Source of the DNA: Strigamia acuminata
Taxonomy: Eukaryota > Arthropoda > Chilopoda > Geophilomorpha > Linotaeniidae
Reading direction: 5' to 3'
NCBI GenBank assembly: GCA_949358305.1
Contig: OX442317.1
Coordinates: forward strand, 7,692,186 to 7,756,185
Length of the DNA stretch: 64,000 bases
Below, piece after piece: positions 34,564 through 45,860 of the stretch (the first letter of the stretch is position 1; each line of letters begins with the position of its first letter). The position numbers and the translations under genes are program-made. The notes beneath the pieces are model-generated. The model was not told the DNA's origin. It did not search any database and worked only from the letters and a program-made list of their open reading frames with translations.

Positions 34564-37121
34564 TGTAGAATTTAACATGTAAAATTTTGAGATTTCCATC
34601 AATGTATTTCAGTTCTATCAACCAAAGCCGCCACTCGTTGGAACTTTAAATTAGTTAAAGGTGTTCGCTGGTTGGCTGCCGTACGTATAGTTGATCAAAT
34701 GGAAATTTCTGTAAACTTCTTATTGCTTTTCTTTGTTCTGTATAAATTTTTCATAAAGTAATAAATAAATAAAAAAAAAAAAAAAATCTCAATACGACTG
34801 AAAATGAGAGAAGTTGTTGCTTTCGTCCATTGAGACTTGCGCCTCGTCTTGTTGCGACGTTGATTGGATTTTGTGATAAAAAATTTACGGTACAGTACAA
34901 ATAAGATTGGATTCTCACATATATAAGATATTAAGATAAGATATTTAATTTAATTTAATTTAATTTAATTTTTTTTTCTTTTTTGGCACCTCCAAAATTA
35001 AACAATACCCAAAATGCACTGCAGGCCAAATGATAAATTCAAATTCAAATTTTATTTTTAAACCGATAAAATCAAATTTATTTATTTATTTTTATTTTTT
35101 CCCAATGAAACACAGCAATAGGCCAAATTACATCAATAAATAAATCAAAACCAAAACAAAAGTAGATTCACTCAATTATATAATTAATATCTTCCACACA
35201 CAACAAATATCCAAACTCCTTAAACTAGGTCGAAGTGATCAATAATTCAGCTTTGCTTCATAAATCAAAATCAATTCTAAAAAAAATAATAATTAAAAAC
35301 AAAAATAATTAAAACTGTATTTCAATAAAAACACCATATTTAGTCAAGAATAAAAACAAACCGCGTAAAAAAAACCCGACCCCCCATCCAGGAAATAATG
35401 AGAAAATTGCACTCATCAAATTACAAAGCTTTGGGAGCAATTTAACGTTCGCTAAATACTACAAGAGAAATCATTGTCCACAAAAATAGCTGTTGATAAG
35501 CATGAAGGAATGAGGCAGGAAACAGCACTTTTCATTTAGGATGATGAACGTAGTGCACATGCCCAGCCGCACCGCTCCACTTGGGTGGCAAATGGCAGTC
35601 ACAAGAATAGCACTCACTCCTGTCACATTGATTGCACCACCAGTTTGCTTTATTTATTTTTTAGCCCAGCCATATCTATTACAATTTAAACTCCCCCAAC
35701 ACCAAACCAGCCATTGGCCCATTCCCAACTCACCTGCAGCATTAGCGAATGTCACAGGCCGGACTATTGTCTATCATTTGGCCATTCAACTAACTTAATT
35801 ACTCCTAAGGATGCCCTCGGTGCAGTTGAAAAGACACGAGTAAACATTGCACGTCGACACTTTTATTGTCCATTCAATTCATACACACCCTCGAGCACGT
35901 ACAACTTCAACTTGAGAACAAACAGTGCCATTTAATTAAAATTTAATTGGATTTCAATAAATTCTTCTCGCGCATTTCGCTCTCTCTCTCTCTCTCTCTC
36001 GCTCTCTCCTCCGTAATGCAATTTATGCTTTCTGCCCTTTAATAGAGCGCCATTCGAACACACTTTTTATTGCTTCCCCCACTATTTGGACTTTACACCA
36101 ATTACTTCCTTTTACAATTGCCTTTTCCAATCCATCAACTTCAATTCGCGCTTTATTCTTGAGAAATGATTGCCAGTTGTGTTGCACAATACTCGCCGTT
36201 CCGTACACATTAAAATGGCAGACAAGAGGACAATTAATTTATTACAACGGGCCGATGCTTATGTGTGCACAGTTAAATGTCACTCACAGCGCGTATTCCC
36301 AGTTTCAATCTCCAGCCCCGTCGAGGCACCGTGTCTGAGGTGAGGAAAACGTTGCCATGACACTCAAATTGTAATATCGTATTACACACCATGTCAGTTT
36401 CAATCTTCATAATTCACCAGTTTCCTGTGCAATCATGAAAAAAACGCTGCCTGTCAATATTTCATGCGTCGGATTTCAAACATATGTTTACATAATTAAT
36501 ATTACAAAAAAAGAAGAAGAAGAAAAAGAAGAAAAAATCTTGTACCGAGTATTTATTTAACCGTTCAAACCAGACGCTGAGAATTTTAGGATTTTCCTTT
36601 TTTTTTACAATCTCTTTACTTTTCAAACATTTTTTCTAGGTAAGATCATGACAATCATCAACATCAAGAAGAACTAAGCTCAGCTTTTAAAGGCGCATGC
36701 GCAGACATCATTTTAAAATTCAACAATTTTTCTTTAAAGGCCCATGGCAACAACATCTTGGCAGCCCCTCATTTTGTGGACAATTATGTTGTCGATATAT
36801 TGAGAAAAATAAACATTCATAATTTATTTACATAGCAACCAGTACATTAATTAAACTCGAAAAAAAAATTGATTAAAATGTACTATTGTTATTTTACGCA
36901 TAATAATGGGTGGGTCTCCCGTGCAAACTCAAACTACGGCATCGATTTCTTTATTTAACAATGTGCAGTATTTTCAACCCGTTCAAATGTTATCGGATGT
37001 TATTTGTTTAAGTTTGTGCGGGTGCTGTGACATTTCGGAGAGAGGGGGTAAAAAATTGACCAGTGTGCAATTGGCTCTAAAGAGAAATTTTATTAGATTG
37101 AGATAAAATGGTCAGCTTTAA
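34564..37121. other. AT-rich non-coding stretch with simple repeats
   Basis: TTTAA repeated about five times (34944-34970), a CT microsatellite (35980-36000), and an AAG-type tract (36507-36538). No supported gene. Confidence 0.5.
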
Positions 37122-37133
37122 GTTTACCAACAG

Positions 37134-37262
37134 TTTCCAAATGGACAGTCTAAAGTTGGAAGAGATAAAGTGGAAGAGGCTGTAGCTTTGCAGCACCAGC
37201 TGCTACTGGGCCACATATTGACTGTGGAGAAGAACGGAAACATTCGCAACCAATGGCAAAAG
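37134..37262 (+). CDS. Candidate coding exon (43 codons), function unknown
   Basis: A frame open from 37122 lies between an acceptor-like ACCAACAG (37126-37133) and a donor AAG|GTAATG at 37262/37263. That gives an exon of exactly 129 nt in phase 0. The predicted peptide is hydrophilic and non-repetitive: it starts FPNGQSK, has an amphipathic Leu-rich middle (LQHQLLLGHIL) and ends NIRNQWQK. Base composition is more balanced than in the flanks. The polypyrimidine tract is weak. I recognise no family. A chance frame is possible; roughly one in four odds that it is real. Confidence 0.22.
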
Positions 37263-37479
37263 GTAATGTCAACAGTTCAAAATGGCTTCTTTTGCTGTGT
37301 CAGTCGCCAGAGACGTTCTCGGTTCAAACTCGCTCCGGGGCTGATACAAATAGTCCCTTTATCCATTTCTCTAGGCACAGAGTAATATTAAAAAAATCTC
37401 ACACAATGTTTGCCACAGTGTTGATGAATTACCTCCATCTTACATTATCAAGTAAACACAAAGCTCCATAAACCCATAT

Positions 37480-38075
37480 TTCAAAAATATATTTTACAAT
37501 ATATTGCATTCCAAAATGTACAGCATTTCGCAGAATTAAGTACAGTATTTTACCGATTAAGAGTCGCCCCCGCGGCTGAGCAACAAAAATATCGTATTTT
37601 TGCAAAAGTACGATATTGTTTCCGTATTTAACCTCACGAACGATGAACGTACGCTTCGGTCATGACGTTCAAACTTCGTTTGTTACATTAAACAAATTAT
37701 GACTCAATAAGAGTGTGCCTTTCAATATCATTTGACAATTCGGTTCTAATATCACACTTTATAATCTTAATCTTAAAAATAACACATTAAACTTAAATAA
37801 ATCAAAGAATAATAATTATTAGATTAGATGCATAGACTCCTGCGTCACAGTAAAAACCGAAATTGTAATTGCTGACAAAAATGGCAGTTTTGAATAAGAG
37901 CCGCGGCTCTTAATCGATAAAAATACGATATGTTATCTGTACATTAAATAATGCGACAAATAATAATATTGGGAATGCATTTCGTAATACAATTTACATA
38001 ACGCATTCTTGTGAAACCAAATGCATTTCAGAAAACAGCGCAAAACATTGCAATATAATTTCAATATATTTTTAA
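37480..38075 (-). mobile_element. AATGCATT-family element interrupted by another TIR element
   Basis: The left part (AAAAATATATTTTACAATAT, GCATTCCAAAATGTACAGCA) and right part (GTACATTAAATAATGC, TTGCAATATAATTTCAATAT, ATTTTTAACCAATATGGG) together reconstitute the same order of blocks seen in the uninterrupted family members. The interruption is the element at 37545-37928. Confidence 0.65.
37545..37928. mobile_element. Nested TIR element with ATTAAGAGYCGC ends
   Basis: The left end TTTTACCGATTAAGAGTCGC and the right end CCGCGGCTCTTAATCGATAA are inverted repeats. The interior has no transposase. GC-rich tips (CCCCGCGGCT, AGCCGCGGCT) contrast with an AT-rich interior. Inserted in an AATGCATT-family element. 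Confidence 0.75.
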
Positions 38076-38219
38076 CCAATATGGGACAAACACCGCGTTT
38101 CTTTTTAATAAATATTTTCACCAAATTTACGACTCTAACTTGCAGTTTCAAAAATAAAAAAAAAATAAAAAATAAAAAATAAAAAAAAATAAAAATCCAA
38201 ACTCCACCATTTCTCTCAC

Positions 38220-38470
38220 TCTTGAGAAACACAATGAAACACTTCCATTTGCTCCTTGCCACAATCTTGGTGCGGAATGTACACAGCCTTAAGGTGTGTA
38301 CAGTGGGCAAAATGCAATAAACTACACACAGCTACACGAGCACAACCAAACTCAAAATGATTTATCGTTTGTTTTTTACTACAACTTGGTCCACATCTTC
38401 CAATATCTGCGCTGCTTCCATTAAAACGGATTTCTAATATCAAACATCTCGTGTGCACCACAGAGGGCCA
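38220..38470 (-). CDS. Candidate coding exon, Cys-rich peptide
   Basis: On the minus strand an acceptor-like GAATTTTTAG precedes 38470, and a donor-like AAGA|GTGAGA follows 38220. The open frame of about 83 codons has no stop until just past the donor. The peptide has seven or more cysteines in non-repetitive spacing: an RCGPSC motif, then GCARVAVC, then AHCTH, QDCGK and FHCVS. Such a layout fits an extracellular disulfide-bonded domain, but I cannot assign one. Codon choice and amino-acid mix look more protein-like than neighbouring frames. A chance frame remains possible. Confidence 0.25.
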
Positions 38471-38515
38471 CTAAAAATTCTTTTTTTTCTTCCAAAAACC
38501 CAATCCGGCCGGCTT

Positions 38516-39151
38516 TTATAGACTACAGCCCACTCGCTCCCGCCAAAGGTCACCACACGCAAAGACGTAAACATGGCTGCGCAAAATCCCATTTCTCAGT
38601 CCGAACAGAATAAATTTTTCTGAGACAAAACCACCAATTTTTATTGGCGGTCTTTGCGGTCGAGTAAGACGCCATTTAAGTGCCAGCCTTTGCCCGCACA
38701 CCGCTAATCTGCTGCTGACAACACTAATCCAGTAATCAATGGAACAATTACTCAGCAACACAAATGATACTTTGTATAAACTCCATGATTTGTCACTAAA
38801 TCCCTTTATACCCGAAGCAAACAGGAAAGGCGTCTCGTCCCCCCGAAAAGGCCCTTTTCTGATTTACTTTCCTGTGTAATCAGTTCAATCATCCGAACGG
38901 CAAAAAAGATGACGACTTGTCAAGCAGAAAATTCTTAAGGTTCAATATACTGACTAGTTTGATCAATGTCTCATTCTAACCCCATTTTTTTTAATGTTGT
39001 TTTTTGCCCCAGCTGCCAAATTTGACAAACCTCATCATTATTCAAACGATGCAAGAACAGCGCGAGTGACAAAATCTCTTTGCTCAAACAAGGTCAGACA
39101 AAGATAATATACTTGCAGCCAGGTTGCGCCTTGCACCAACCCCAAACTCAC
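38516..39151. other. Non-coding stretch
   Basis: An 81-codon minus-strand frame at 38516-38761 has no recognisable domain. Otherwise featureless. Confidence 0.4.
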
Positions 39152-39334
39152 TAAGGGGAATCAGAAAAGAAATTTAAGTACTTAACTGGTCAAGTACTTA
39201 AGTGTGGATATGCAACTGAGCATGCCCAGTGTGTAAAAACAAACTTTAAAAATGTTCTGGGCATGCTCAGTTGCATATCCACACTTAAGTACTTGACCAG
39301 TTAAGTACTTAAATTTCTTTTCTGATTCCCCTTA
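39152..39334. mobile_element. Foldback element with about 75-bp arms
   Basis: AAGGGGAATCAGAAAAGAAA begins an arm that runs through TTTAAGTACTTAACTGGTCA to TGAGCATGCCCAG. The complementary arm is nearly perfect, with about 30 bases between them. It would form a very stable cruciform. The near-identity of arms suggests recent origin or correction between arms. No coding capacity. Confidence 0.85.
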
Positions 39335-39833
39335 TTGTTTCATGTGAATTTCAATCCCAGTGTGGCTAACACGTGTAGATTTGCTGCATTAAAAGGAAAA
39401 AAAAGCCATCTTTGTGAGGTGTTACCTTTAAAGATTAAATTTTTTCGCTGGGACAATCTAAAGCGCCAATGTATTGATTCGAGAGGGCGTTGGATGGTAG
39501 TATTGATGCTTTAATGAGTTTCCAGGTATTTATTGTTAAGAAGTTCTAGAATTACTTTCCCATAGGAGTGCGGGGGGAAAAAATTGGTCACCGTTTCAGG
39601 ATTTATCCCGAGTGGAATTTTAAAAATAGATATTCTTTTCTTATTTCCTATGTATTAAAAACTTGGCCTTTCTTCAAAATATCGAATTACAAAACCCCGA
39701 AAATTCGGAAACCTCAAAAGGCACATTTTGAAGAAAATTTTGGAATTCCGCTTTTGGTTGAAACCAAAATTATAAAATTAATTCTTCATGCACAGCTGCT
39801 CGTGTGACCTCAATCCAACGTAAAAAATTGACA
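39335..39833. other. AT-rich non-coding stretch
   Basis: A 79-codon frame at 39568-39807 has no domain. No other structure noticed. Confidence 0.45.
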
Positions 39834-40289
39834 TACCGTATTACACCGCTTTAAGTGGCTTTAAGTGGCATGCCGGTATAGCGCAGGTTTGACCATACTG
39901 CGGCGTGTCGTTACATTGTATTGGTAAGAATACAATTCCTTGTGGTGCAAATACACCACAAAATGAGTACAATCTTTTTCAATGAATCAAAACAAGCTTA
40001 AAAAGTGTTTTTAGATGTCCAAAATTTAGGAAATTGGCCTAAATTTCTATACATTCACACAAATATTAACGATAACTTTCAAAAGATCTAGAAAACTCAA
40101 ATTTCTGGCCAAAATTCCAACATAATTATTCATTTAGTCTATTTAAATTTTTTAAAAAAAAATAACTAAATAAATAAAAAAAAAACCTTTTTCACTTACA
40201 CCGGTGTGTTCCCCTTTACAACTGAGATTTACAAGAGTTGGTAATTTCATGTACATCGGCATGCCGCTTAAAGCGGGGTAATACGTTAC
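39834..40289. mobile_element. TIR element with CCGTATTACACCGCTTTAAG ends
   Basis: The left ACCGTATTACACCGCTTTAA and the right TTAAAGCGGGGTAATACGT are inverted repeats. The left arm has a 10-base internal duplication (CTTTAAGTGG twice). The inner parts CATGCCGGTA and CGGCATGCCG also pair. A related fragment lies at 63827-63905. Confidence 0.75.
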
Positions 40290-41463
40290 CACTTCATCTA
40301 ATTTGTCGGTGAAACGCAGAGAAGCTCCAGAGTAAACAAACGTGACTGTACTGAAATAATTTCTGCTTCGAAACACTATTTTTCAAAACATTACCTTTTT
40401 GCTGGGAAAACGCGAAAGGAAAAAAAAAATGCAAGGCCAAGCTTAGTGTTTCTTTATCTCTCTCTACCTCTAAAAGTTTATCCAGCAAAAACCTGCAATG
40501 CAAGCACACTAAGCAGCCATGCAAATTTTACAACACCAGTGCAGAAGAGCAATATTCGAGCACACCAGCCACATACAGCATTGTTCATGGCTTGGCCTTT
40601 GTAATTCCCAAGAGACACCAAATGGCCAGATTGACTTGGCCTCGCACCAGACAGTACAACCGTTGGGATTCATCAAGTTTTAGAAAAAGAAAGACTGCTT
40701 GCTTTCCGATAGTTCTCACAACTATTTATTTTGGCTCCATCTTTAATCATTCATCCACTGTCCAATGTGTTGACTTAACCTCTGCGAGAAAAAGGAAGGA
40801 AAATCGCAGTTTATTTTGTTTTAGTGCAGGTTTCTTAAATAAATATAGAAAGAACCGACTGATAAATCTTTTATTTCATCAAACTTGTAATTTTTTTATT
40901 CTACAAGATGCGAACTAATTATAAAGTTGGGAACAATCTGATTCTGGTTTTTGTTAATCATTAGAGCGAGTACGTGAAGAGGAAAACAAAGTAATTCGAG
41001 CTGCTCATAGTTTCCTTAAAAATGTATATCAATTATACGTGTAGTAATTAGCCAGCATTTATTATTAATTTTTTAAATTAAAAAATTTCTCACTTAATTT
41101 CCATTGCGAGAGTGGGTAACATAATAGCACATAATAAGGCCAAAAATCTGGACTATAATGTAAGTTTGCACAAACGAATTGGTGTAAAAACATTCTCCAG
41201 CGATCAAATAGCCGGTAATTAATAACAATTTAGTAAATTAACTAATGAGGAGCCTAATTACACTTAATTTAACAAACCATTTTTCTTTTCATTAAGTTTG
41301 AAATAATGACATTAACGACCGAGCAAAACAAATAGTAAATTATTTTTAACCAAAGGCTAGTGTGCTTTATTTACTCACAAATCACTCATATTTTTCTTTT
41401 TATTAAATCCAAAATGCATTTGTTACTTACATTTCAGTCAGGCCTAAACCTTTAACATTACAC
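40290..41463. other. Non-coding stretch
   Basis: A 108-codon frame at 40592-40918 is Arg/Phe-rich without recognisable pattern. No other features. Confidence 0.45.
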
Positions 41464-41591
41464 TAGCTGCACTCAAAAATATTTTGTGTCTTACTTCAAT
41501 TTTAAACCAAAAATGACATCATTTCCTGTCTAAACCCATGTTAAAACTTAAAATACACTTAAACTAAAACTGTTATTTTTATTTTTGAATC
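41464..41591 (+). mobile_element. TAGCTGCATTCAAAAA element, one end
   Basis: TAGCTGCACTCAAAAATATT through TTTTTGAATCC matches the short complete copy at 63657-63796 over its length, but the right terminus is eroded. A reverse-oriented copy of its left 73 bases lies at 42425-42497. Confidence 0.75.
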
Positions 41592-42193
41592 CAATTTCGT
41601 TTTTTTTAAAATTCTAACTCGAGAACCCCTAAAACTTTGCATGCTTGCAAGTTAACCTCTTACTGAGGCTTCAGTGAATATTCAATGCCGTGTGTGACAT
41701 ATCTCGCGATTCTTCTTATCACGGATTCCCATATACAATCACATGGTATATAATTTGTCAAAGTTTCATATCAAGAGTACCCAAAATGCATTTATCAAAA
41801 GTATGCAGTAGAAGCGACTTATAAATCATTTCTTAAATTTACACAAAGTGAACCGTGTGTTGTGTAGAGTATTTCACTTAAGTTTCACCCCCTTTTTCAA
41901 ACGAATCAAAATTCCAGTCAGAACAAACATGATTAATTGCACAAAAGGCAATAACATAGTTGCAGCTGATATAGCAAAGAAAGATGAATAATAAGTTAAA
42001 AATTTCTCCCACAGGGATTAATTAATAGCATCAGGTTGTGACACATTGCTCATTCACCTGTGCATCAATTTCCACTCGCCTCCGTCAACATTCTGCCACT
42101 GATAAATTAATATCGTCTCGTAATTACTCTTTGCAGATAAAAATATAATGGAAAAATGCCATTCCGGCGCCAATGCCTATTTAAAAAACATTC

Positions 42194-42567
42194 TACAGCG
42201 TGTCCCAATAAACGTACAGACATTTTGAATAAAATTAAATTTACGTATTATTGCATTTTTTTTAAAGTACCAGGTACCGATACCGCTGCAGTATATTCGT
42301 AAAACCATGCAACCCCAACGGATAGTGATGTACTTCCAGTGTCTGTATTATAAGTTTACAATAAATATATTATAAATATATAATTATAAATAAATAATTA
42401 ATATAGTTTAATTTAATAAATAGAACAGGAAATGATGTCATTTTAGTTTTAAAATTGAAGTAAAACACAAAATATTTTAATTTTTGAATGCGGCTAGCGA
42501 AAGGCTTAATGTATATTTAACTTTATTCAAAATGTGTAGCCTATACATTCTTTTGAGACACACTGTA
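42194..42567. mobile_element. Mariner-like MITE, TA-flanked
   Basis: The left CAGCGTGTCCCAATAAACGT and the right TTTTGAGACACACTG, with inner ACATTTTGAATAAAATTAAA against TTTAACTTTATTCAAAATGT, are inverted repeats flanked by TA. The CAG-N-GTGTCYCAA terminus is a familiar mariner-type end. No transposase remains. Confidence 0.75.
42425..42497 (-). mobile_element. TAGCTGCATTCAAAAA element fragment nested in mariner-like MITE
   Basis: ACAGGAAATGATGTCATTTT through TTTTTGAATGCGGCTAG is the reverse complement of the left half of the 41464 copy. It sits within the mariner-like MITE, so it is either a nested insertion or part of that element's interior. Confidence 0.65.
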
Positions 42568-44241
42568 TATTTTCTGATTCCTGAACCCTGCATTTTTTTA
42601 TAACTTTTTCTTTCCACCCGAAAAAAAAAATAATAACATGGAATTTTTATCTTCGACTTTCACTTCTCACACTTCACCAAAATTACTCTCATTCACAGTT
42701 GTTCAGTCAAGTGTGACGTACTAATTCCGGCGTGGAAGTGAAAATAAAACTTACTTTATGACTAAATTCACACAGGCTTTCAACTTTAGCACGTACTAAC
42801 GCCAACTTTATGCACACAATAATTTCGGATAATAACTAGACGAGAATAGGGAAAAGGTACCCGAATTATATTTCAATCACTTTTTAATATAGCACTTTCT
42901 TCATTTCCCCCTCTTACGTTTTTTACACTTGATTGGTTTTTATGAAATCAAGTCCGAAAATAAAATAGAAAAAAAAGAAATGAATAAAGAACCGCTCGCG
43001 AAAATAACTTGTCATTTCACTGTGCAATTGGCTTAGGTGACTCCCATTTCCCTTAATGTGTTTTCGGAATTACTTTCGGAGCTAATAAAAAAAATATACA
43101 CACATTTGGTGTTTTGCAAGCAAATGGTGAACTCTTATTTATGCGCGGTGATTTTGTTACATTTTCAACCAACAAACACGAAACCGATGCTGCAGCGAAG
43201 CACAACCGCAACCCCCGAGATATTTAGACATCCAAAACACACTCTGTGGACATGCAACAATTTAGAATATTTTTTTCCTCTCGACATTGCAGTGCAGCAT
43301 CCGCACTCTTGTTGACAGCTTTACTTTGTCGGCTTAATTACACTTAGTAACAAACACGTTGAAAACTAAGTGACCATCATAAACAACTTAACCAAAATAA
43401 AAATAATAAAAAAATATTTTTATTTTTTATTTTTAAAACAAAAATAAAACCTTTTACAAAAATGTGTGGGGGCGAGAGGGGTGTGGGGCGGAAATGGCGG
43501 GGGGATACCATTTGCAGTTTTCATCTTCCTATCCACTTTCTAATCCCATTCAAACTCTGAAAAACCCTCTATACAGTAACATAAATCCAATTGTACTGAT
43601 TCACCAGAAAATTCTTGGAAAATCAGTTTGGCTGCTTGCCCATTCCATATAAGGAACATTGGCAATTGCATTTGCTTCTTTCTTCTCAGCAATAGAAAAC
43701 GGGCGTATAACTTTGACGTGAAGACTTCTTTTTTGCCATTAATCACACCGTCAATTTTCCAACTTCAATTTATTTTTCTTCTATTCTTTAGTTTCTTTTA
43801 TACGAATTCTTGGCACAAAATCCCCATTTTTTCCCCTTAATTTTCCACGCAAAAAAAATACAATAACTTAAGTGAAAAGGAGTACCGAGTAACCATAATA
43901 CTTGACTCTTTATTTGCCCTTTAAGAAAATACAATTCGTCTCTCCATGATGACCCTCACATTGGACGAGTTGTTCAAAAGTGTATATATGGCGTTTCAAA
44001 TGGCTTCTCAGTCAAACATTTTGCTTTGTTTGTTGCTTTTTGCCTGGACAAATGATGTATGAGAAAAGAGTGATCGATAAAGAACAATTCATTATCGGCA
44101 AACTCTCACGTGTTGATGGTAATTGCTTTACAGAACCCTCAGCGTTTAATTCGTCCGTGCTCACTGTCCGCAGCGGTGTTTTCGACACTGACAACTGTCC
44201 AGATAAAAATTTAACAGAATTGTTCGCTGACCAAACCCATT

Positions 44242-44272
<31 letters not shown>

Positions 44273-44293
44273 TTCCATACGGCATTCTCCTAA
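42568..44293. other. AT-rich non-coding stretch
   Basis: Frames of 60 to 118 codons on both strands, none recognisable. The longest minus-strand frame (44012-44473) runs into the transposable element that follows and through an A tract, so it is not a gene. Confidence 0.5.
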
Positions 44294-44584
44294 ATGGTTC
44301 AAAAATACGTTGAAACTATATTGCAATGGATTTTGAAATGCATTGGGTTTTGCAAGAATGTATTTTGTAATACATTTTTGCGTGCTATTGGTTTGCAAAT
44401 AATAATACATTTTGTAAAATGTGTTTTGAAATGCATTCCCAAATATATTTTTATTTGTCAAATATAAATGCATTTTTTCAATTGGTAATTTACAAATAAT
44501 ATACTTAATTTTAAAAAATGCTGTACATTTTGGAATGCATTAAGTGAGAAGCAATATATTGTTTAATATATTTTTAAACCACAC
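44294..44584. mobile_element. AATGCATT-family TIR element, reference copy
   Basis: The left end TGGTTCAAAAATACGTTGAA and the right end AATATATTTTTAAACCACA are inverted repeats over about 30 bases with mismatches. The interior is full of AATGCATT and AATACATTTT words. Partial or interrupted relatives lie at 3140, 5262/5640, 11040, 13325, 27031 and 37480. No coding capacity. Confidence 0.75.
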
Positions 44585-45059
44585 GACTTATATTTTTTTT
44601 CTTGGATATTTTTCTATAAAAGTCGAACAATCCATCAAAAATTAATACCCGCTTAAAATGCTAAGTTGTCTTGCAGCTGGATTTAAATTATAAACACATT
44701 ACAAACGTAACGATTAAAATACGACATCAATATTTTATAATACAAACCATTTCTAATGTACCTTTCCGAATAAATAATTCAAAAATTTCTATTTTTTCAT
44801 TTTATACATTATAAATACCATGCTATACACTAATTTTTTATTTTTTTTAAAAAAAGAAAAAAAAAAGAAAAAAAAAATCGTCAGATTTATCACTTTCCCC
44901 TTCACCTCTTAAAAAATTCTTCCTTACAAAGTATAAATATTAAAAACTCTTCTTGCAATCGATCCGACCATCTCAAACATCATGGAGTGCACAACACCTC
45001 ATTTTCCTGTCCACTTTAATTTTATTATTCCGATAACAAAAAAAAAGTGTCTCCGAGGA
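44585..45059. other. AT-rich non-coding stretch
   Basis: A/T tracts at 44840-44880. Nothing gene-like. Confidence 0.5.
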
Positions 45060-45780
45060 AAAATTTAATTGAGACGACATATATTCGAGCCGAGGTCGCA
45101 GCCGCGTGGCCCAGCACGGCATAATACGACGGACGAATTGGTTATGTGGCTCGGGCTATTCATTTTCCACTAGCACTCCATCCGGTGCCAGTGTCAGAGC
45201 GGTACCCATGGGTTGTCTCGCGCTCTACAATCCGCGAATAAATCAAGTGGAGATTCAATTTACGCATTCGACCAGAACTGTGTAGGCGCAGACCCGGGGC
45301 CAGGTCTTTTCCCCTATCGCATCCCACAATTCCCCGAGGTGGGGCTCAACCAATCGACAGATAGCAGCCCGCGTTGTAATCCGCCCGAGGAATACCCCAG
45401 GTGTAAGTAATAGTTCCCATAAGTCATGTGGGTTCCATATTAAAATGGTGAAGTGGGAGACTCCGTGGCGACCGTAATTTACTGCAGTCTATCACTGCGA
45501 GATGCGAGATTGCGGGTTGGACGGCGACGGCGACGAAAAGACCCCTGGCCTAGCCGAGTATGCACGAGCGATGCAAACCAACACCAAAAATGATCTTGTT
45601 TCTCCATTTCGCTAGAATTAACGTCTCACGGTTCTCGCTAACAATTTTAATCCTCGCTGTTCGCCCATTCAAAATGTCATTACAGGAAATCCCGTAATCC
45701 TGCGCTGATCATCCGAAGCAATTGGATTGTAAGGCGACTTGTTTCCTTCGATTCCGTCGTGTCGTGAATATTAAGCAAAA
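45060..45780 (+). promoter_or_regulatory. Candidate promoter / 5' UTR region, CpG-containing
   Basis: This stretch is markedly richer in G, C and CpG than the rest of the window: CCGCGTGGCCCAGCACGGC, GACGGCGACGGCGACG and similar. It contains AACCAATCG near 45348, a donor-like GGT|GTAAGT at about 45404, an acceptor-like TCATTACAG ending at 45687, and then the short candidate coding exon. A 5' non-coding exon, a 283-nt intron and a second exon with the start codon would fit. Frames within are short and mutually incompatible. No TATA box or start site can be fixed from sequence. It could instead be a GC-rich enhancer. Confidence 0.4.
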
Positions 45781-45857
45781 TGACATTGCAGACGAAACAA
45801 ATCTCCGGTAAAAATGTGTCTAATCCGTGCTTGGAGTTTGAAGATAATCAAAACCAG
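45780..45857 (+). CDS. Candidate first coding exon (26 codons), function unknown
   Basis: ATG at 45780 has a good context (AGCAAAATG). The frame runs 26 codons and ends exactly at CAG|GTTAGT, in phase 0. The peptide begins MTLQTKQISGKN and ends EFEDNQNQ: polar, intracellular in character, with no signal peptide. The last in-frame stop of the preceding frame falls just upstream (TCGTGA), consistent with a 5' UTR. The intronic bases of the donor from 45861 belong to the MITE that follows. I recognise no family from so short a piece. Confidence 0.33.
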
Positions 45858-45860
45858 GTT

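Noticed and set aside
44012-44473. 153-codon minus-strand frame
   Set aside because: Runs through an A tract and the AATGCATT transposable element; an artefact of repeat composition.
45535-45550. rRNA fragment suggested by CGACGAAAAGACCC
   Set aside because: Similarity to the rRNA GAAAAGACC word is limited to about ten bases; the flanks do not resemble rRNA.
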